The notes under the pieces are model-generated. The model worked only from the letters and a program-made list of their open reading frames with translations, made no database searches and was not told where the DNA came from. The translations under genes were made by a program, and so were the position numbers. This document shows, one piece after another, positions 6,197 to 14,221 of a stretch of 64,000 nt of DNA (position 1 is the stretch's first letter; every line of letters begins with the position of its first letter). Location of the stretch: the NCBI RefSeq assembly GCF_011064545.1, contig NZ_JAAMFG010000036.1:1-64000 (forward strand). Direction: 5' to 3'. This DNA is from Wenzhouxiangella sp. XN24 (GTDB lineage: Bacteria > Pseudomonadota > Gammaproteobacteria > Steroidobacterales > XN24).

Positions 6197-7921
6197 ATGA
6201 GTAATCCCAGACAAGCCGTCTTCCTGAGTTATGCATCGCAGGACACGGACGCCGCCCGGCGCATCCACGACGCGCTGTGTGCTGCGGGGATCGAGGTGTG
6301 GTTCGACCAGAGCGAGCTGCGCAGCGGCGACGCGTGGGATGCTGCGATTCGCCGGCAGGTCCGGGAATGCGCGCTGTTCATCGCGGTGATCTCGGCCAAC
6401 ACCAATGCGCGCAGCGAAGGCTATTTCCGTCGCGAGTGGAATCTCGCGGTGCGCCGGATGCTGGACATGGCCGACGACCAGGTGTTCCTGCTGCCGGTGC
6501 TCATCGACGACACTCCGGAACCCGCGGCGCGCTTGCCGGATCGCTTCCGCGAGCGGCAGTGGACGCGACTGCCGGGAGGCGAAGTGGCTGCCGAATTCGT
6601 CGAACGAGCGGCATGCCTGCTTGCTGGCGGACCAGTAATTGCTGCGGCGACACCCGCCCGGGCTCACCCGTCCGTGGCGGTGACCGGAGCAACTCGCCGG
6701 GACGACGGCTTCTGGGTCGCCGTGCTGCCCTTTGCCCACGGCGGCACCGACCCGGGCGCTGCCGCAGTTGCCGATGGACTGTCCGAAGGCATCGTCACCG
6801 GGATGTCGCGCTTCTCATACCTGCGCGTCGTGGCGCGCGGGGCCACGCTGCGCTACGCCAGCACGGCGGCCGACACCCGCTCCGTGAGCCGCGAACTCGG
6901 TGCCCGCTACCTGATGGAGGGAAGCGTGCGTCAGGCCGGCAACAAGGTGCGCATAGCGGTGCAGCTGGTCGACGGGAATTCAGGCGCCACTCTCTGGGCT
7001 GAGGCCTACGATCGGCCCTACGACCCCGCAGCCGTCTTCGACCTGCAGGACGAACTGGTGCCTCGAATCGTCGCAACAGTTGCCGACATGCACGGCATCC
7101 TGCCCCGGAGCATGAGCGCCGCTTTGCGCAGCCGGGACCCCACGCAGTTGAGCCCGTACGAGGCCGTGGTGCGCAGTTTTGCCTACTCGGAGCGGGTCAC
7201 CGCGGACGAGCTCGTCATCGCGCGGCAGGGCGTGGAGCTGGCGGTGCGTAGCGCACCGGACTATGCCGATGCCTGGGCGATGCTGGCGTGGCTGTGCCTG
7301 CAGGATCATGCGCAGGGCTTCGGCATCCAGGCGGATTCCCTGGCCCAGGGATTGGCCGCTGCGCGTCGAGCCGTGGAAGCCGCGCCGTCGAATCACCTGG
7401 CGCACTTCGCCCTGGCCCAGGCGTTCTATTTCAGCAAGGACCTGGAGAGTTTTCGCAATGCGGCGGCGCGTGCCGTCACCCTCAACTCCATGGACGGCTA
7501 CTCGATCGCTTTTCTCGGTGAGCTGTTGACCTATTCGGGCGACTGGCAGCGCGGGCTCGAGCTGGCGGGGTGCGCCAAGCAGCTTAATCCCCACCACCCG
7601 GGATGGTACTGGTACGCCGACGTCTACCACGCCTTCAGCCAGCACGATTTCCGCGCCACAATCGCCTTCGTGCTGCGCGCCAACATGCCGGGCCACTGGG
7701 GCTTCCACGCGATGCTCGCGGCAGCTCACGGCCACCTCGGGGAACGGGATGCGGCGGGCAAAGCTTTGCAGGAACTACTCAAGCTGCGGCCGAACATTGC
7801 CGCCTCGGTTCGCGCGGAGTTTGCCAAGTGGTGGAACCCCCAATACGCGGAGCTCTTCATCGACGGCCTCCGCAAGGCCGGGCTCGAGATTCCGCCCGGG
7901 CCACCTGTGGTGTCGGTATAG
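6197..7921 (+). CDS. TIR-TolB-like-TPR protein (paralogue 1)
   Basis: The 574-residue protein has a TIR domain at about 6-125 (FLSYASQDTDAARR, then VWFDQSELRSGDAW). A TolB-N-like domain spans about 172-295 (VAVLPF, ADGLSEGIVTGMS, YLMEGSVRQAGNKVRIAVQLVD). Tetratricopeptide-like helices run from about 330 to 565. No membrane segment is apparent, so it is probably cytoplasmic. The position equivalent to W in the WxxxE motif of bacterial TIR NADases is Y (YFRRE), while the E is kept. TIR proteins either cleave NAD or act as scaffolds, and which applies here is unknown. It shares its architecture with the genes at 58124 and 61986. Confidence 0.88.
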   Translation: MSNPRQAVFLSYASQDTDAARRIHDALCAAGIEVWFDQSELRSGDAWDAAIRRQVRECALFIAVISANTNARSEGYFRREWNLAVRRMLDMADDQVFLLPVLIDDTPEPAARLPDRFRERQWTRLPGGEVAAEFVERAACLLAGGPVIAAATPARAHPSVAVTGATRRDDGFWVAVLPFAHGGTDPGAAAVADGLSEGIVTGMSRFSYLRVVARGATLRYASTAADTRSVSRELGARYLMEGSVRQAGNKVRIAVQLVDGNSGATLWAEAYDRPYDPAAVFDLQDELVPRIVATVADMHGILPRSMSAALRSRDPTQLSPYEAVVRSFAYSERVTADELVIARQGVELAVRSAPDYADAWAMLAWLCLQDHAQGFGIQADSLAQGLAAARRAVEAAPSNHLAHFALAQAFYFSKDLESFRNAAARAVTLNSMDGYSIAFLGELLTYSGDWQRGLELAGCAKQLNPHHPGWYWYADVYHAFSQHDFRATIAFVLRANMPGHWGFHAMLAAAHGHLGERDAAGKALQELLKLRPNIAASVRAEFAKWWNPQYAELFIDGLRKAGLEIPPGPPVVSV

Positions 7922-7976
7922 CCGTGAATTGGACGGGTCAGCCAGGCGCTGCCGGCGAACGGCAAATACCCGACAG

Positions 7977-10160
7977 TTACCCGATATCCGGAATAGAGAA
8001 GGTGTCGACCTGGCGCTGCAGGTCAGCTTCGATGAGCGTGAGGATGTCCTGGTACGCAGGTAGCTCGCGCAGCGAATCGTGACTCGGATTCAGGTTGGTG
8101 TCGAAATGCCACAGGACTCGCCAGCCATCGTCAGCCAGTTCTCGAAGGCGCGTCACCGCCTCCTCTTCGCGGCCTAACAACGCGAGCGCATCGACAACCG
8201 CTATACCCAACGGATAATTGGCTGACCCCAGGGTGTACTGCTGCTCATAAGCGGCGATCGCTGCGTGCAGCAACTCTGTCGCTTGCTGGTCGGGCCCGGC
8301 CCGCTGCAGCAATGACGCGAGGTCCACGGCCTTGCGCAAGTTCCCGGCGGTGATCTGCGGCGGTGATTCGAACAACCCAGGCTCGTACTTCTGGAACAGG
8401 GCGAGCGCCTCGTCGAACTCGCCGGCATCCAGCGCTGCATTTCGGACCAGCCTCAGGAACACGAAGTGCGACCCCCACCGGTCTTCCAGGTCTCTCGCCA
8501 GGGCGCCGCGCGCCATTGCCACGGCTTTCTGCGTTTCCCCGGTCATCGCGAGCAACAGCGCTTTTGACGACAGGGGATACGGTTCCGCCGGGCCCATCTC
8601 GAGCGCCAAGTCTGCATGCCGGCGCGCCGACTCGTAATCTCCAAAGCTCGCGTATATGACCACGCAGGTTGCCGGATTCTCGAAATCGTCGGCATCCTTC
8701 GACAGGGCCTGCTCTGACCAATACGCGGCCTCGACGAGGTCGCCGCTGAGAATTGTCGCGGTGGCTGCGCCGTGGGCGGCATACGGGTTTCCTGGACTTA
8801 GCTGGGCGATTCGCTCAAAAGCCTCGAGGGCTGGCTCGAACTGGCCGAGCGCCAGGTGCATGCGCCCGAGGTCGTGGTACAGCGGTGCCGATAACGGGTC
8901 CAGGTCCAGTGCCTGCCGAAGTACTTCCAGCGCTTCCTCGCCGCGCCGCTGGATTCGAAGATACGTCGCATAGATGCTGAGCACGTCGACATCGTTCGGC
9001 GCGGCGACAGTGGCCGCCTTCATGACCGCGTCGGCTTCCGGATCATCTGCGAGGCTTAGATACCTGCCGCGGACTGCCTGTACGAACGGATTATCGGCAT
9101 AGAGTTCCACGGCACGGTCGAGGTGTGACTGGCCTTGAGCCAGCGCTTCGGCGGGTGTAATTGCCCCCGTCACGGCGAGCTGTGCGAACGTGTTGGCCAG
9201 CGCGGCGTGGGCCAGCACATACTGCGGGTCGATTTCCAGCGCCCTCTGGAAATGGTCGACTGCCTCGCGCAGCGCCGCAAACGAGGCAATATCGACTTGC
9301 TGCTTCCCGTACGTGTATTCGCGAAACGCATCGAGATTGTCGGTACGGTCCCGGCCGATGCGCCTGCGTTCTTCGGCCGTAAGCTCCATCTTGAGCTGAG
9401 CTGCGATGGTCTCCACGATCTCGCTCTGGATAGCAAACACGTTCTGCGCGGTCAGCGCGCGATCGTAGGTATGAGCCCAGACATGGCCGTCTGTCCGCGA
9501 ATCGATAAGCTGCACATTGATACGAACATTTTCGCCGGCCTGTTGCACGCCGCCCTCGAGAACAAATGCGACGCCAAGTTCGTTGCCGATCTCCGGGATG
9601 CTCTTTTCAGTATCGCGGTATCTCAGCACCGAAGTTCTCGAAATGACCCTCATTGACATGACTTTTGCCAGAGAGGTCAGGAGGTCGTCGTGGACGCCGT
9701 CGGCAAAGAAAGCCGTATCGGCGACACTGCTACGCGTCGCGAAAGGCAACACAGCGATCGAGGCAGGATCAATCGCGCGGGCAATGATGTTCTCTCGTGA
9801 CTCGTCTTTGTTGCCTGCTACCTGCTCGACCGTCCACCAACCACTCAGCGCAGCAACGGCAACCAGGGCAGACAGGATGACGAAGTCCGGTGTCTTCAGG
9901 GACAGGTCAGCGCTGCCAGTCGCGGGCGGCGTTCGCACGATGCCATGCGCGGTGATGTCGTAGCGCCAGCCGAATACGAGTGCGACCGGAAACAACAGCA
10001 GCGCGGCGATCCACACGAAGCGCAAAGCGCTGGATGGCACGCCCCACGACTCGAAGCCAAGATCGGCGACCTGCAAAACCACCCAGGCCGCGACAATGTA
10101 CAACCCGGCGACGCGGAACACGTGTCGGCGCCGCAGTTCGCTGAAGAAGGACATTGGCAT
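7977..10160 (-). CDS. Membrane-anchored TolB-like-TPR protein
   Basis: From the ATG at 10160 (AAGG upstream, and MSFF matching the start of the paralogue at 54155) the product is about 727 residues. It opens with FFSELRRRHVFRVAGLYIVAAWVVLQV, a basic motif plus membrane helix, followed by two further helices to about residue 110. A TolB-N-like domain follows (IAVLPFATRS, FFADGVHDDLLTSLAKV, VLEGGVQQAGENVRINVQLID). Many TPR helices fill the rest. There is no TIR domain. The small DUF6090-like gene lies 28 nt upstream on the same strand. It is probably an inner-membrane sensor or scaffold of unknown role. Confidence 0.85.
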   Translation of the reverse strand: MPMSFFSELRRRHVFRVAGLYIVAAWVVLQVADLGFESWGVPSSALRFVWIAALLLFPVALVFGWRYDITAHGIVRTPPATGSADLSLKTPDFVILSALVAVAALSGWWTVEQVAGNKDESRENIIARAIDPASIAVLPFATRSSVADTAFFADGVHDDLLTSLAKVMSMRVISRTSVLRYRDTEKSIPEIGNELGVAFVLEGGVQQAGENVRINVQLIDSRTDGHVWAHTYDRALTAQNVFAIQSEIVETIAAQLKMELTAEERRRIGRDRTDNLDAFREYTYGKQQVDIASFAALREAVDHFQRALEIDPQYVLAHAALANTFAQLAVTGAITPAEALAQGQSHLDRAVELYADNPFVQAVRGRYLSLADDPEADAVMKAATVAAPNDVDVLSIYATYLRIQRRGEEALEVLRQALDLDPLSAPLYHDLGRMHLALGQFEPALEAFERIAQLSPGNPYAAHGAATATILSGDLVEAAYWSEQALSKDADDFENPATCVVIYASFGDYESARRHADLALEMGPAEPYPLSSKALLLAMTGETQKAVAMARGALARDLEDRWGSHFVFLRLVRNAALDAGEFDEALALFQKYEPGLFESPPQITAGNLRKAVDLASLLQRAGPDQQATELLHAAIAAYEQQYTLGSANYPLGIAVVDALALLGREEEAVTRLRELADDGWRVLWHFDTNLNPSHDSLRELPAYQDILTLIEADLQRQVDTFSIPDIG

Positions 10161-10188
10161 CAGCCGCCTTGGATCGGAAGCGGTCATT

Positions 10189-10527
10189 CTACTTCGTTCC
10201 CGGCGCTTGGCCTTGCCTCTCGATCAAATCAACCAGGGTATCCTTGAGTTCGAGGAGATGGTCCCGTCGTTCCGCCACGAAACCGATCAGCACTTTTGCC
10301 CGAGACCGAAGCGAGGCCAGTTCCCGCTCGTGAGCGTCGATCAGCGATCGAGTCTCCTCGAACAGGCGAACCATTAACACGCCTTCTTCGACTCGCTCCT
10401 TGCGGGAGTCATTCCAGTCCTGGACCTGCAGGCCGACGAACACGCCGACTACGACGATGACGAAGTCGAGGCCGACCGCGAACCAGTTTTGCGCTTTCAC
10501 ATGCTTAGTGATCCTGCGGAGCAACAT
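10189..10527 (-). CDS. DUF6090-like single-pass membrane protein
   Basis: The 112-residue product has one N-terminal membrane helix in WFAVGLDFVIVVVGVFVGLQV, immediately followed by the WNDSRKER motif. A long, probably coiled-coil, charged tail rich in E, R and L comes next. This matches the DUF6090 group of small bitopic proteins of unknown function. It is 28 nt from the TolB-TPR gene, so both may be co-transcribed and interact at the membrane. Confidence 0.75.
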   Translation of the reverse strand: MLLRRITKHVKAQNWFAVGLDFVIVVVGVFVGLQVQDWNDSRKERVEEGVLMVRLFEETRSLIDAHERELASLRSRAKVLIGFVAERRDHLLELKDTLVDLIERQGQAPGTK

Positions 10528-10570
10528 GGGCGCGCCTCTTTAGTGGAGCTGGGCCGAGTATATGCGACTG

Positions 10571-10610
10571 TGCCTCATCGAGGCTGCGGCGGTCCCTGGC
10601 GGGGCGAACC
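10571..10610. repeat. Diverged copy of repeat R1
   Basis: Compared with 156-210, this 40-nt stretch keeps TGCCTCATCGAGGC exactly. After a changed middle it keeps CCTGGCGGG and a related end. It lies between the divergently transcribed DUF6090-like gene and the fusion gene at 10717. The R2 partner was not seen nearby. Confidence 0.45.
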
Positions 10611-10716
10611 TCGTCACCGGATGTCACAGTGCCTCGCAGCGACAAGCGCATTTCTCTCGGCCCGCCGTACTTCAAGCTATCCTCTTTATTATTCTTTTCC
10701 ACATCCAGGCCTGTTC

Positions 10717-11964
10717 ATGCCCAACCACCTCAAAACCTACCTCGCTGACCATGCCGCCCTCACGCTTGCCGCGCTGGAACTGGCCAAACGGGCCAGGAAC
10801 AGCAACCCCGAGGGCGAACTGGGCGAGTTCCTGACCGGGGTCATCCCGACTTTGGAGGCGGAGCGGAAGACTCTCAAGGAAATGCTCCGCCGGATCAAAG
10901 CCTCTGATTCTTCCCTCAAAAACTTCGCCGCCTGGGGCGCGGAAAAGGCGGGCCGCTTCAAGCTCAACGACAGCCTGTTCACCTACTCCGACCTCTCCCG
11001 CGTAGTGGAGCTCGAAGCCCTGCTCGCCGCCACCGAAATCAAGACCGCCATGTGGGACGCCCTGGGAACCCTTGCCATGACTCGATCCGATTTCCGGGAC
11101 CTGGACCTCGGCGGGTACCTCCGCAAAAACAAATCCATGGGCGAAAAGCTCCAAGCCTTTCACCGAACCGCCGCGCACCGGGCGCTCCACCGTGCCATCA
11201 CGTGCTGCGCTGTCGCCGTCTTTGCGTTCGTGGGCTACGGGCTTCCGCTGCCCGCAACCGCGTCCGGAGTCGAGGACGCTGACTCGCCCCGTCGTGGCGC
11301 CCTCGTGCTGGAAACCGGGCCGGTCTGGTTTTCTCGCAATGACGTGCGCATCCCCGGGGACTCGGGCACCCGATTCGACATGCTCGAGCTCACCGGCAAC
11401 GGACCGGAGGCCTTCGCCCGGCTCGAGGGCACCTGGGACTTCAACGAGCGTCACGGGATACGACTCCTGGTCGCGCCCCTCGAGGTCTCCGGCACGGGCG
11501 ACCTGCCACGGGACACCCAGTTCGCCGGCGAGACGTTTGCAGCCGGTCCGACCAGCGGCACCTACAAGTTCAATACCTACCGGGTCACGTATCGATACAC
11601 GTTCCATGACCACGGCCCATGGCGCTGGCGGGTCGGCGGGACGGTGCTGGTGCGCGACGCGAACATCGAGCTGCGGCAGGGCTCGCTCCAGGCCAACGAC
11701 GACGACCTGGGTTTCGTTCCGGTGCTGTACTTGCACGGGGAGTATGCCCTGGGCGAACGCTGGCGACTGGCGCTGGACTTCGACGGGCTGGCGGGCGGGC
11801 CCGGCCGCGCTTTCGACGTGGCGCTCAAGGGTACCTACGAGCTCGGTTCCGGCTGGCGGATCGGCGCCGGCTACCGGCTGCTCGAAGGGGGCGTTGATAC
11901 CGACGACGTCTACAATTTCGCCTGGCTGCACTACGCTGTCGCAAGCTTGGAGTACCACTTCTAG
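10717..11964 (+). CDS. Fusion of a helical-bundle protein with an outer-membrane beta-barrel protein
   Basis: From the ATG at 10717 the frame encodes 415 residues. Residues 1 to about 150 form an all-helical domain (MPNHLKTYLADHAALTLAALELAKR, LRRIKASD, RVVELEALLAATEIK). I know it as a stand-alone family of unknown function. It runs directly into a signal-peptide-like stretch (AITCCAVAVFAFVGYGLPLPATA). This leads to a beta-barrel of alternating amphipathic strands ending in VASLEYHF, a typical outer-membrane C-terminus. An internal in-frame ATG at 11137 could start the barrel separately. A cytoplasmic domain ahead of a signal peptide is odd; see findings. Confidence 0.7.
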   Translation: MPNHLKTYLADHAALTLAALELAKRARNSNPEGELGEFLTGVIPTLEAERKTLKEMLRRIKASDSSLKNFAAWGAEKAGRFKLNDSLFTYSDLSRVVELEALLAATEIKTAMWDALGTLAMTRSDFRDLDLGGYLRKNKSMGEKLQAFHRTAAHRALHRAITCCAVAVFAFVGYGLPLPATASGVEDADSPRRGALVLETGPVWFSRNDVRIPGDSGTRFDMLELTGNGPEAFARLEGTWDFNERHGIRLLVAPLEVSGTGDLPRDTQFAGETFAAGPTSGTYKFNTYRVTYRYTFHDHGPWRWRVGGTVLVRDANIELRQGSLQANDDDLGFVPVLYLHGEYALGERWRLALDFDGLAGGPGRAFDVALKGTYELGSGWRIGAGYRLLEGGVDTDDVYNFAWLHYAVASLEYHF

Positions 11965-12018
11965 GGAGGCAGTGCCCAGCCAAATGATGGCGCTCTCAGT
12001 CCGGGTGGTGACTTGAGA

Positions 12019-12825
12019 TCAGGAGACGCACTTCGGCCTCGCAGGCATTGCGTCCTGCGGCGTCTTCAGCGTCACCTTGGAAATGGATTCATTATTCTTG
12101 ATGGTCTGGCGCTGCGGCAGGTAATTAAGCAGGATTTTGGTTTCCTTCAGGACCGCCTCGTAGCACTCGCAGCTGAGCGTTTCGAGCTTTGGCCGGTCAA
12201 GCACCTCGAGCAAGCCGCGGTGATAGGAAATCACGCCCAGGTTTCGCAATTTCGTTGCTGCCTGGGTGACACCCTCGCGACGCACACCGAGCATGTTGCC
12301 GATAAATGCCTGGGTCATGGTCAAGCGATTGTGCGACAGGCGATCCATCGAAAGGAGCAGCCAGCGGCAGAGCTGCTGGTCAATCGTATGGTGCCGATTG
12401 CACACCGCGGTCTGAGCCACGTGGGTGATGAGGGCCTGCGTATAGCGGAACATCAGCAACATGAACTCGCCGTGGCGATTGAACTCCTCCATCACCCGCT
12501 TCCTGGGGAGGCGGTAGGCGTAGCCGGCGCTCTGCACCAGCGATCGGCTCGGTGCGCTGTCCTCACCCATCGACAACGTGACGCCAAGCAATCCTTCGTT
12601 GCCCACGACCAGGATCGCAGTCGAGGCGCCGTCCTGCATCAAGTACTGCACGGAGATGATGGAGTCCGTCGGAAAATAAACGTGACGCCGGGGGCGCCCG
12701 CATTCGTACAATATGCCGCGCAGTGGCATAGTCACGAGTTCCAGGTGCGGGAACAAACGGTCCTGAGCCTCAGGCGGCAAGGCTGCCAGGAGGTGGTTAT
12801 GTTCGGGCAGCGGTTTGACGTACAT
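12019..12825 (-). CDS. Crp/Fnr family transcription regulator
   Basis: The 268-residue protein has an N-terminal cyclic-nucleotide-binding-like domain (LYECGRPRRHVYFPTDSIISV, GNEGLLGV). A C-terminal winged helix-turn-helix follows (LTMTQAFIGNMLGVRREGVTQAATKL). The Arg/Ser residues that bind cAMP in CRP are not evident, and there is no Fnr-like N-terminal cysteine cluster. The effector therefore cannot be named. The C-terminal 40 residues extend beyond the usual family length. It stands alone; the barrel gene at 13169 is divergent, across a 343-nt gap. Confidence 0.88.
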   Translation of the reverse strand: MYVKPLPEHNHLLAALPPEAQDRLFPHLELVTMPLRGILYECGRPRRHVYFPTDSIISVQYLMQDGASTAILVVGNEGLLGVTLSMGEDSAPSRSLVQSAGYAYRLPRKRVMEEFNRHGEFMLLMFRYTQALITHVAQTAVCNRHHTIDQQLCRWLLLSMDRLSHNRLTMTQAFIGNMLGVRREGVTQAATKLRNLGVISYHRGLLEVLDRPKLETLSCECYEAVLKETKILLNYLPQRQTIKNNESISKVTLKTPQDAMPARPKCVS

Positions 12826-13168
12826 GCTGGCGCCGTTGACCTGTGACGTGCTTAGTCACCGTAGGCTCTATGACGCACGATTTCAATACGGGGAATCTAC
12901 CACCGGACGTCTTGCCTCGACCGGGGTTCGGCCCGTTCGGACGGGCGAATTCGACTGATGCGGGCGGTGAAAAGGCCCTTGCGTTTCTTCTCATTATCTA
13001 ACGCGAACCCGCGCGACGAGGCTGGTGACCACGAAGCGCGGAATCGCCTTGTCGCCGGTATGCCCCCGGAGTAAAGTTGTGCGTTGCGGAAGGCGCTTAC
13101 AGGCCGTCTCCCACAGTCCCGGCCGTGATGGCCGGCAGTATTTTCCAGTTCCCAAACAGGGGTAACGT
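12826..13168. other. Intergenic region with two perfect hairpins
   Basis: This is the shared upstream region of the Crp/Fnr gene (minus) and the outer-membrane protein gene (plus). GCCCGT-TCGG-ACGGGC near 12930-12945 is a perfect 6-bp stem with a four-base loop. CCGGCC-GTGAT-GGCCGG near 13121-13137 is another. Neither is followed by a T-run, so I do not call them terminators. They could be regulator sites or mRNA structures. I see no gene. Confidence 0.5.
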
Positions 13169-13867
13169 ATGTCCACTCGTCACAAGATGCTCGCACTTGC
13201 CGTGGCGGCCGCGCTTAGCGCGCCAGCCGCAGCTGGGGCCCAGGATTTCAGCTTCACTTACCTCGAAGGCGGCTTCATCGCCGGCTTCGTCAACGACGTG
13301 GAGGGGTCCGGGACAATCACGGAGAACGGCAGCACGTTCGACCTCGAGACCGATGCCGGCGGCGGCGGCTTCATCGGCGGCGCGTGGGAGTTCGGGGAGA
13401 ACATGCACCTGTTCGGTGACTATGCGGTGACCAGCCAGGACCTCGAGGTCAGCGACGGCATCGACACCGTCGAAGGTGATTTCGACGTGGTGCGCTGGCG
13501 TATCGGGGTCGGCTATGCATACCCATTCTCGCCCACGATGAACTTCTACGGCCGCCTCAGCTTTGACAGCATCGAGTTCAAGGACGTGCAGGTCGCCGGC
13601 TTCAATCTCGACGCCGACGTCGACGACGACGGCATCGGCGGCGAGGTCGGCATGATCTGGGCGGCGACGCCGGCGCTCCACCTGCAGGGCCATGTGCGCT
13701 ACACCTCGGTCGGCGAGGTCGCCGGCGATGGCTCCGATGCCTTCGACTCCGACATCCTGCTCGCCCTGAACGGGCGCTGGTACTTCCGGCCTGACATCGC
13801 GCTGGTCACCGGCTACGAGTTCGGCAAGATCACCTTCTGGAACGTGGGCGTGCGATTCACGTTCTGA
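13169..13867 (+). CDS. Small outer-membrane beta-barrel protein
   Basis: The 232-residue product has a clear signal peptide (KMLALAVAAALSAPAAAGAQ) and then about eight amphipathic beta strands ending in VGVRFTF. The closing aromatic F is what the BAM machinery recognises. Size and pattern fit OmpA/OmpW-like eight-stranded barrels. AGGGG lies 7 nt before the ATG. Periplasmic turns are Gly/Asp-rich (DADVDDDGIGGE). No transport function can be assigned. Confidence 0.85.
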   Translation: MSTRHKMLALAVAAALSAPAAAGAQDFSFTYLEGGFIAGFVNDVEGSGTITENGSTFDLETDAGGGGFIGGAWEFGENMHLFGDYAVTSQDLEVSDGIDTVEGDFDVVRWRIGVGYAYPFSPTMNFYGRLSFDSIEFKDVQVAGFNLDADVDDDGIGGEVGMIWAATPALHLQGHVRYTSVGEVAGDGSDAFDSDILLALNGRWYFRPDIALVTGYEFGKITFWNVGVRFTF

Positions 13868-13903
13868 CTTTTCCAAGGCCGCTGCATATCCCCCTGGAGC
13901 GGG

Positions 13904-14205
13904 TTACACCGACTCGACGCGAACATAGGTCTGGCTGACCGGATAAAGCACGTCGATGCAGTCGACCGTGTGGTCGTTACTGCACGGCCATACGATGCGC
14001 CTTGACTGTGCCGTTCACGAACGGCTTCAAACCACGGGCGATGTCCTGCAGTGCCGCGGCGTTGTACCTGATGTTGTCGAGGTCGATGCCGTTGTGGAAC
14101 ACCGGCTTGCTATTGACGCTGACACTCAGCAGATCGAGTTCTGCCCGCAGAATGTGCGCCGAGACCTCCTCGCAGTTCTTCCACCGCTCGAGCGGAAGCT
14201 AAGCT
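13904..14205 (-). pseudogene. Mu-type transposase C-terminal remnant
   Basis: On the minus strand from about 14205 the frame reads ERWKNCEEVSAHILR and then VFHNGIDLDNIRYNAAALQDI. This matches the C-terminal domain of Mu-like transposases, where a GI.(F).N.RYNS core is diagnostic. At about 13985 the frame breaks with a TAA. The homologous reading resumes in another frame as CIDVLYPVSQTYVRVESV, ending at the TAA at 13904-13906. The catalytic core and the N-terminus are absent. It is a fossil of a Tn7/Mu-class transposon or phage. Confidence 0.65.
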
Positions 14206-14221
14206 TTGAGTGACGCGCTGT

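Noticed and set aside
12930-12945. Rho-independent terminator
   Set aside because: The stem is perfect, but no T-run follows on either strand.
13904-14205. Intact prophage or transposon
   Set aside because: Only a frameshifted transposase C-terminus is present, with no phage structural genes or paired ends.
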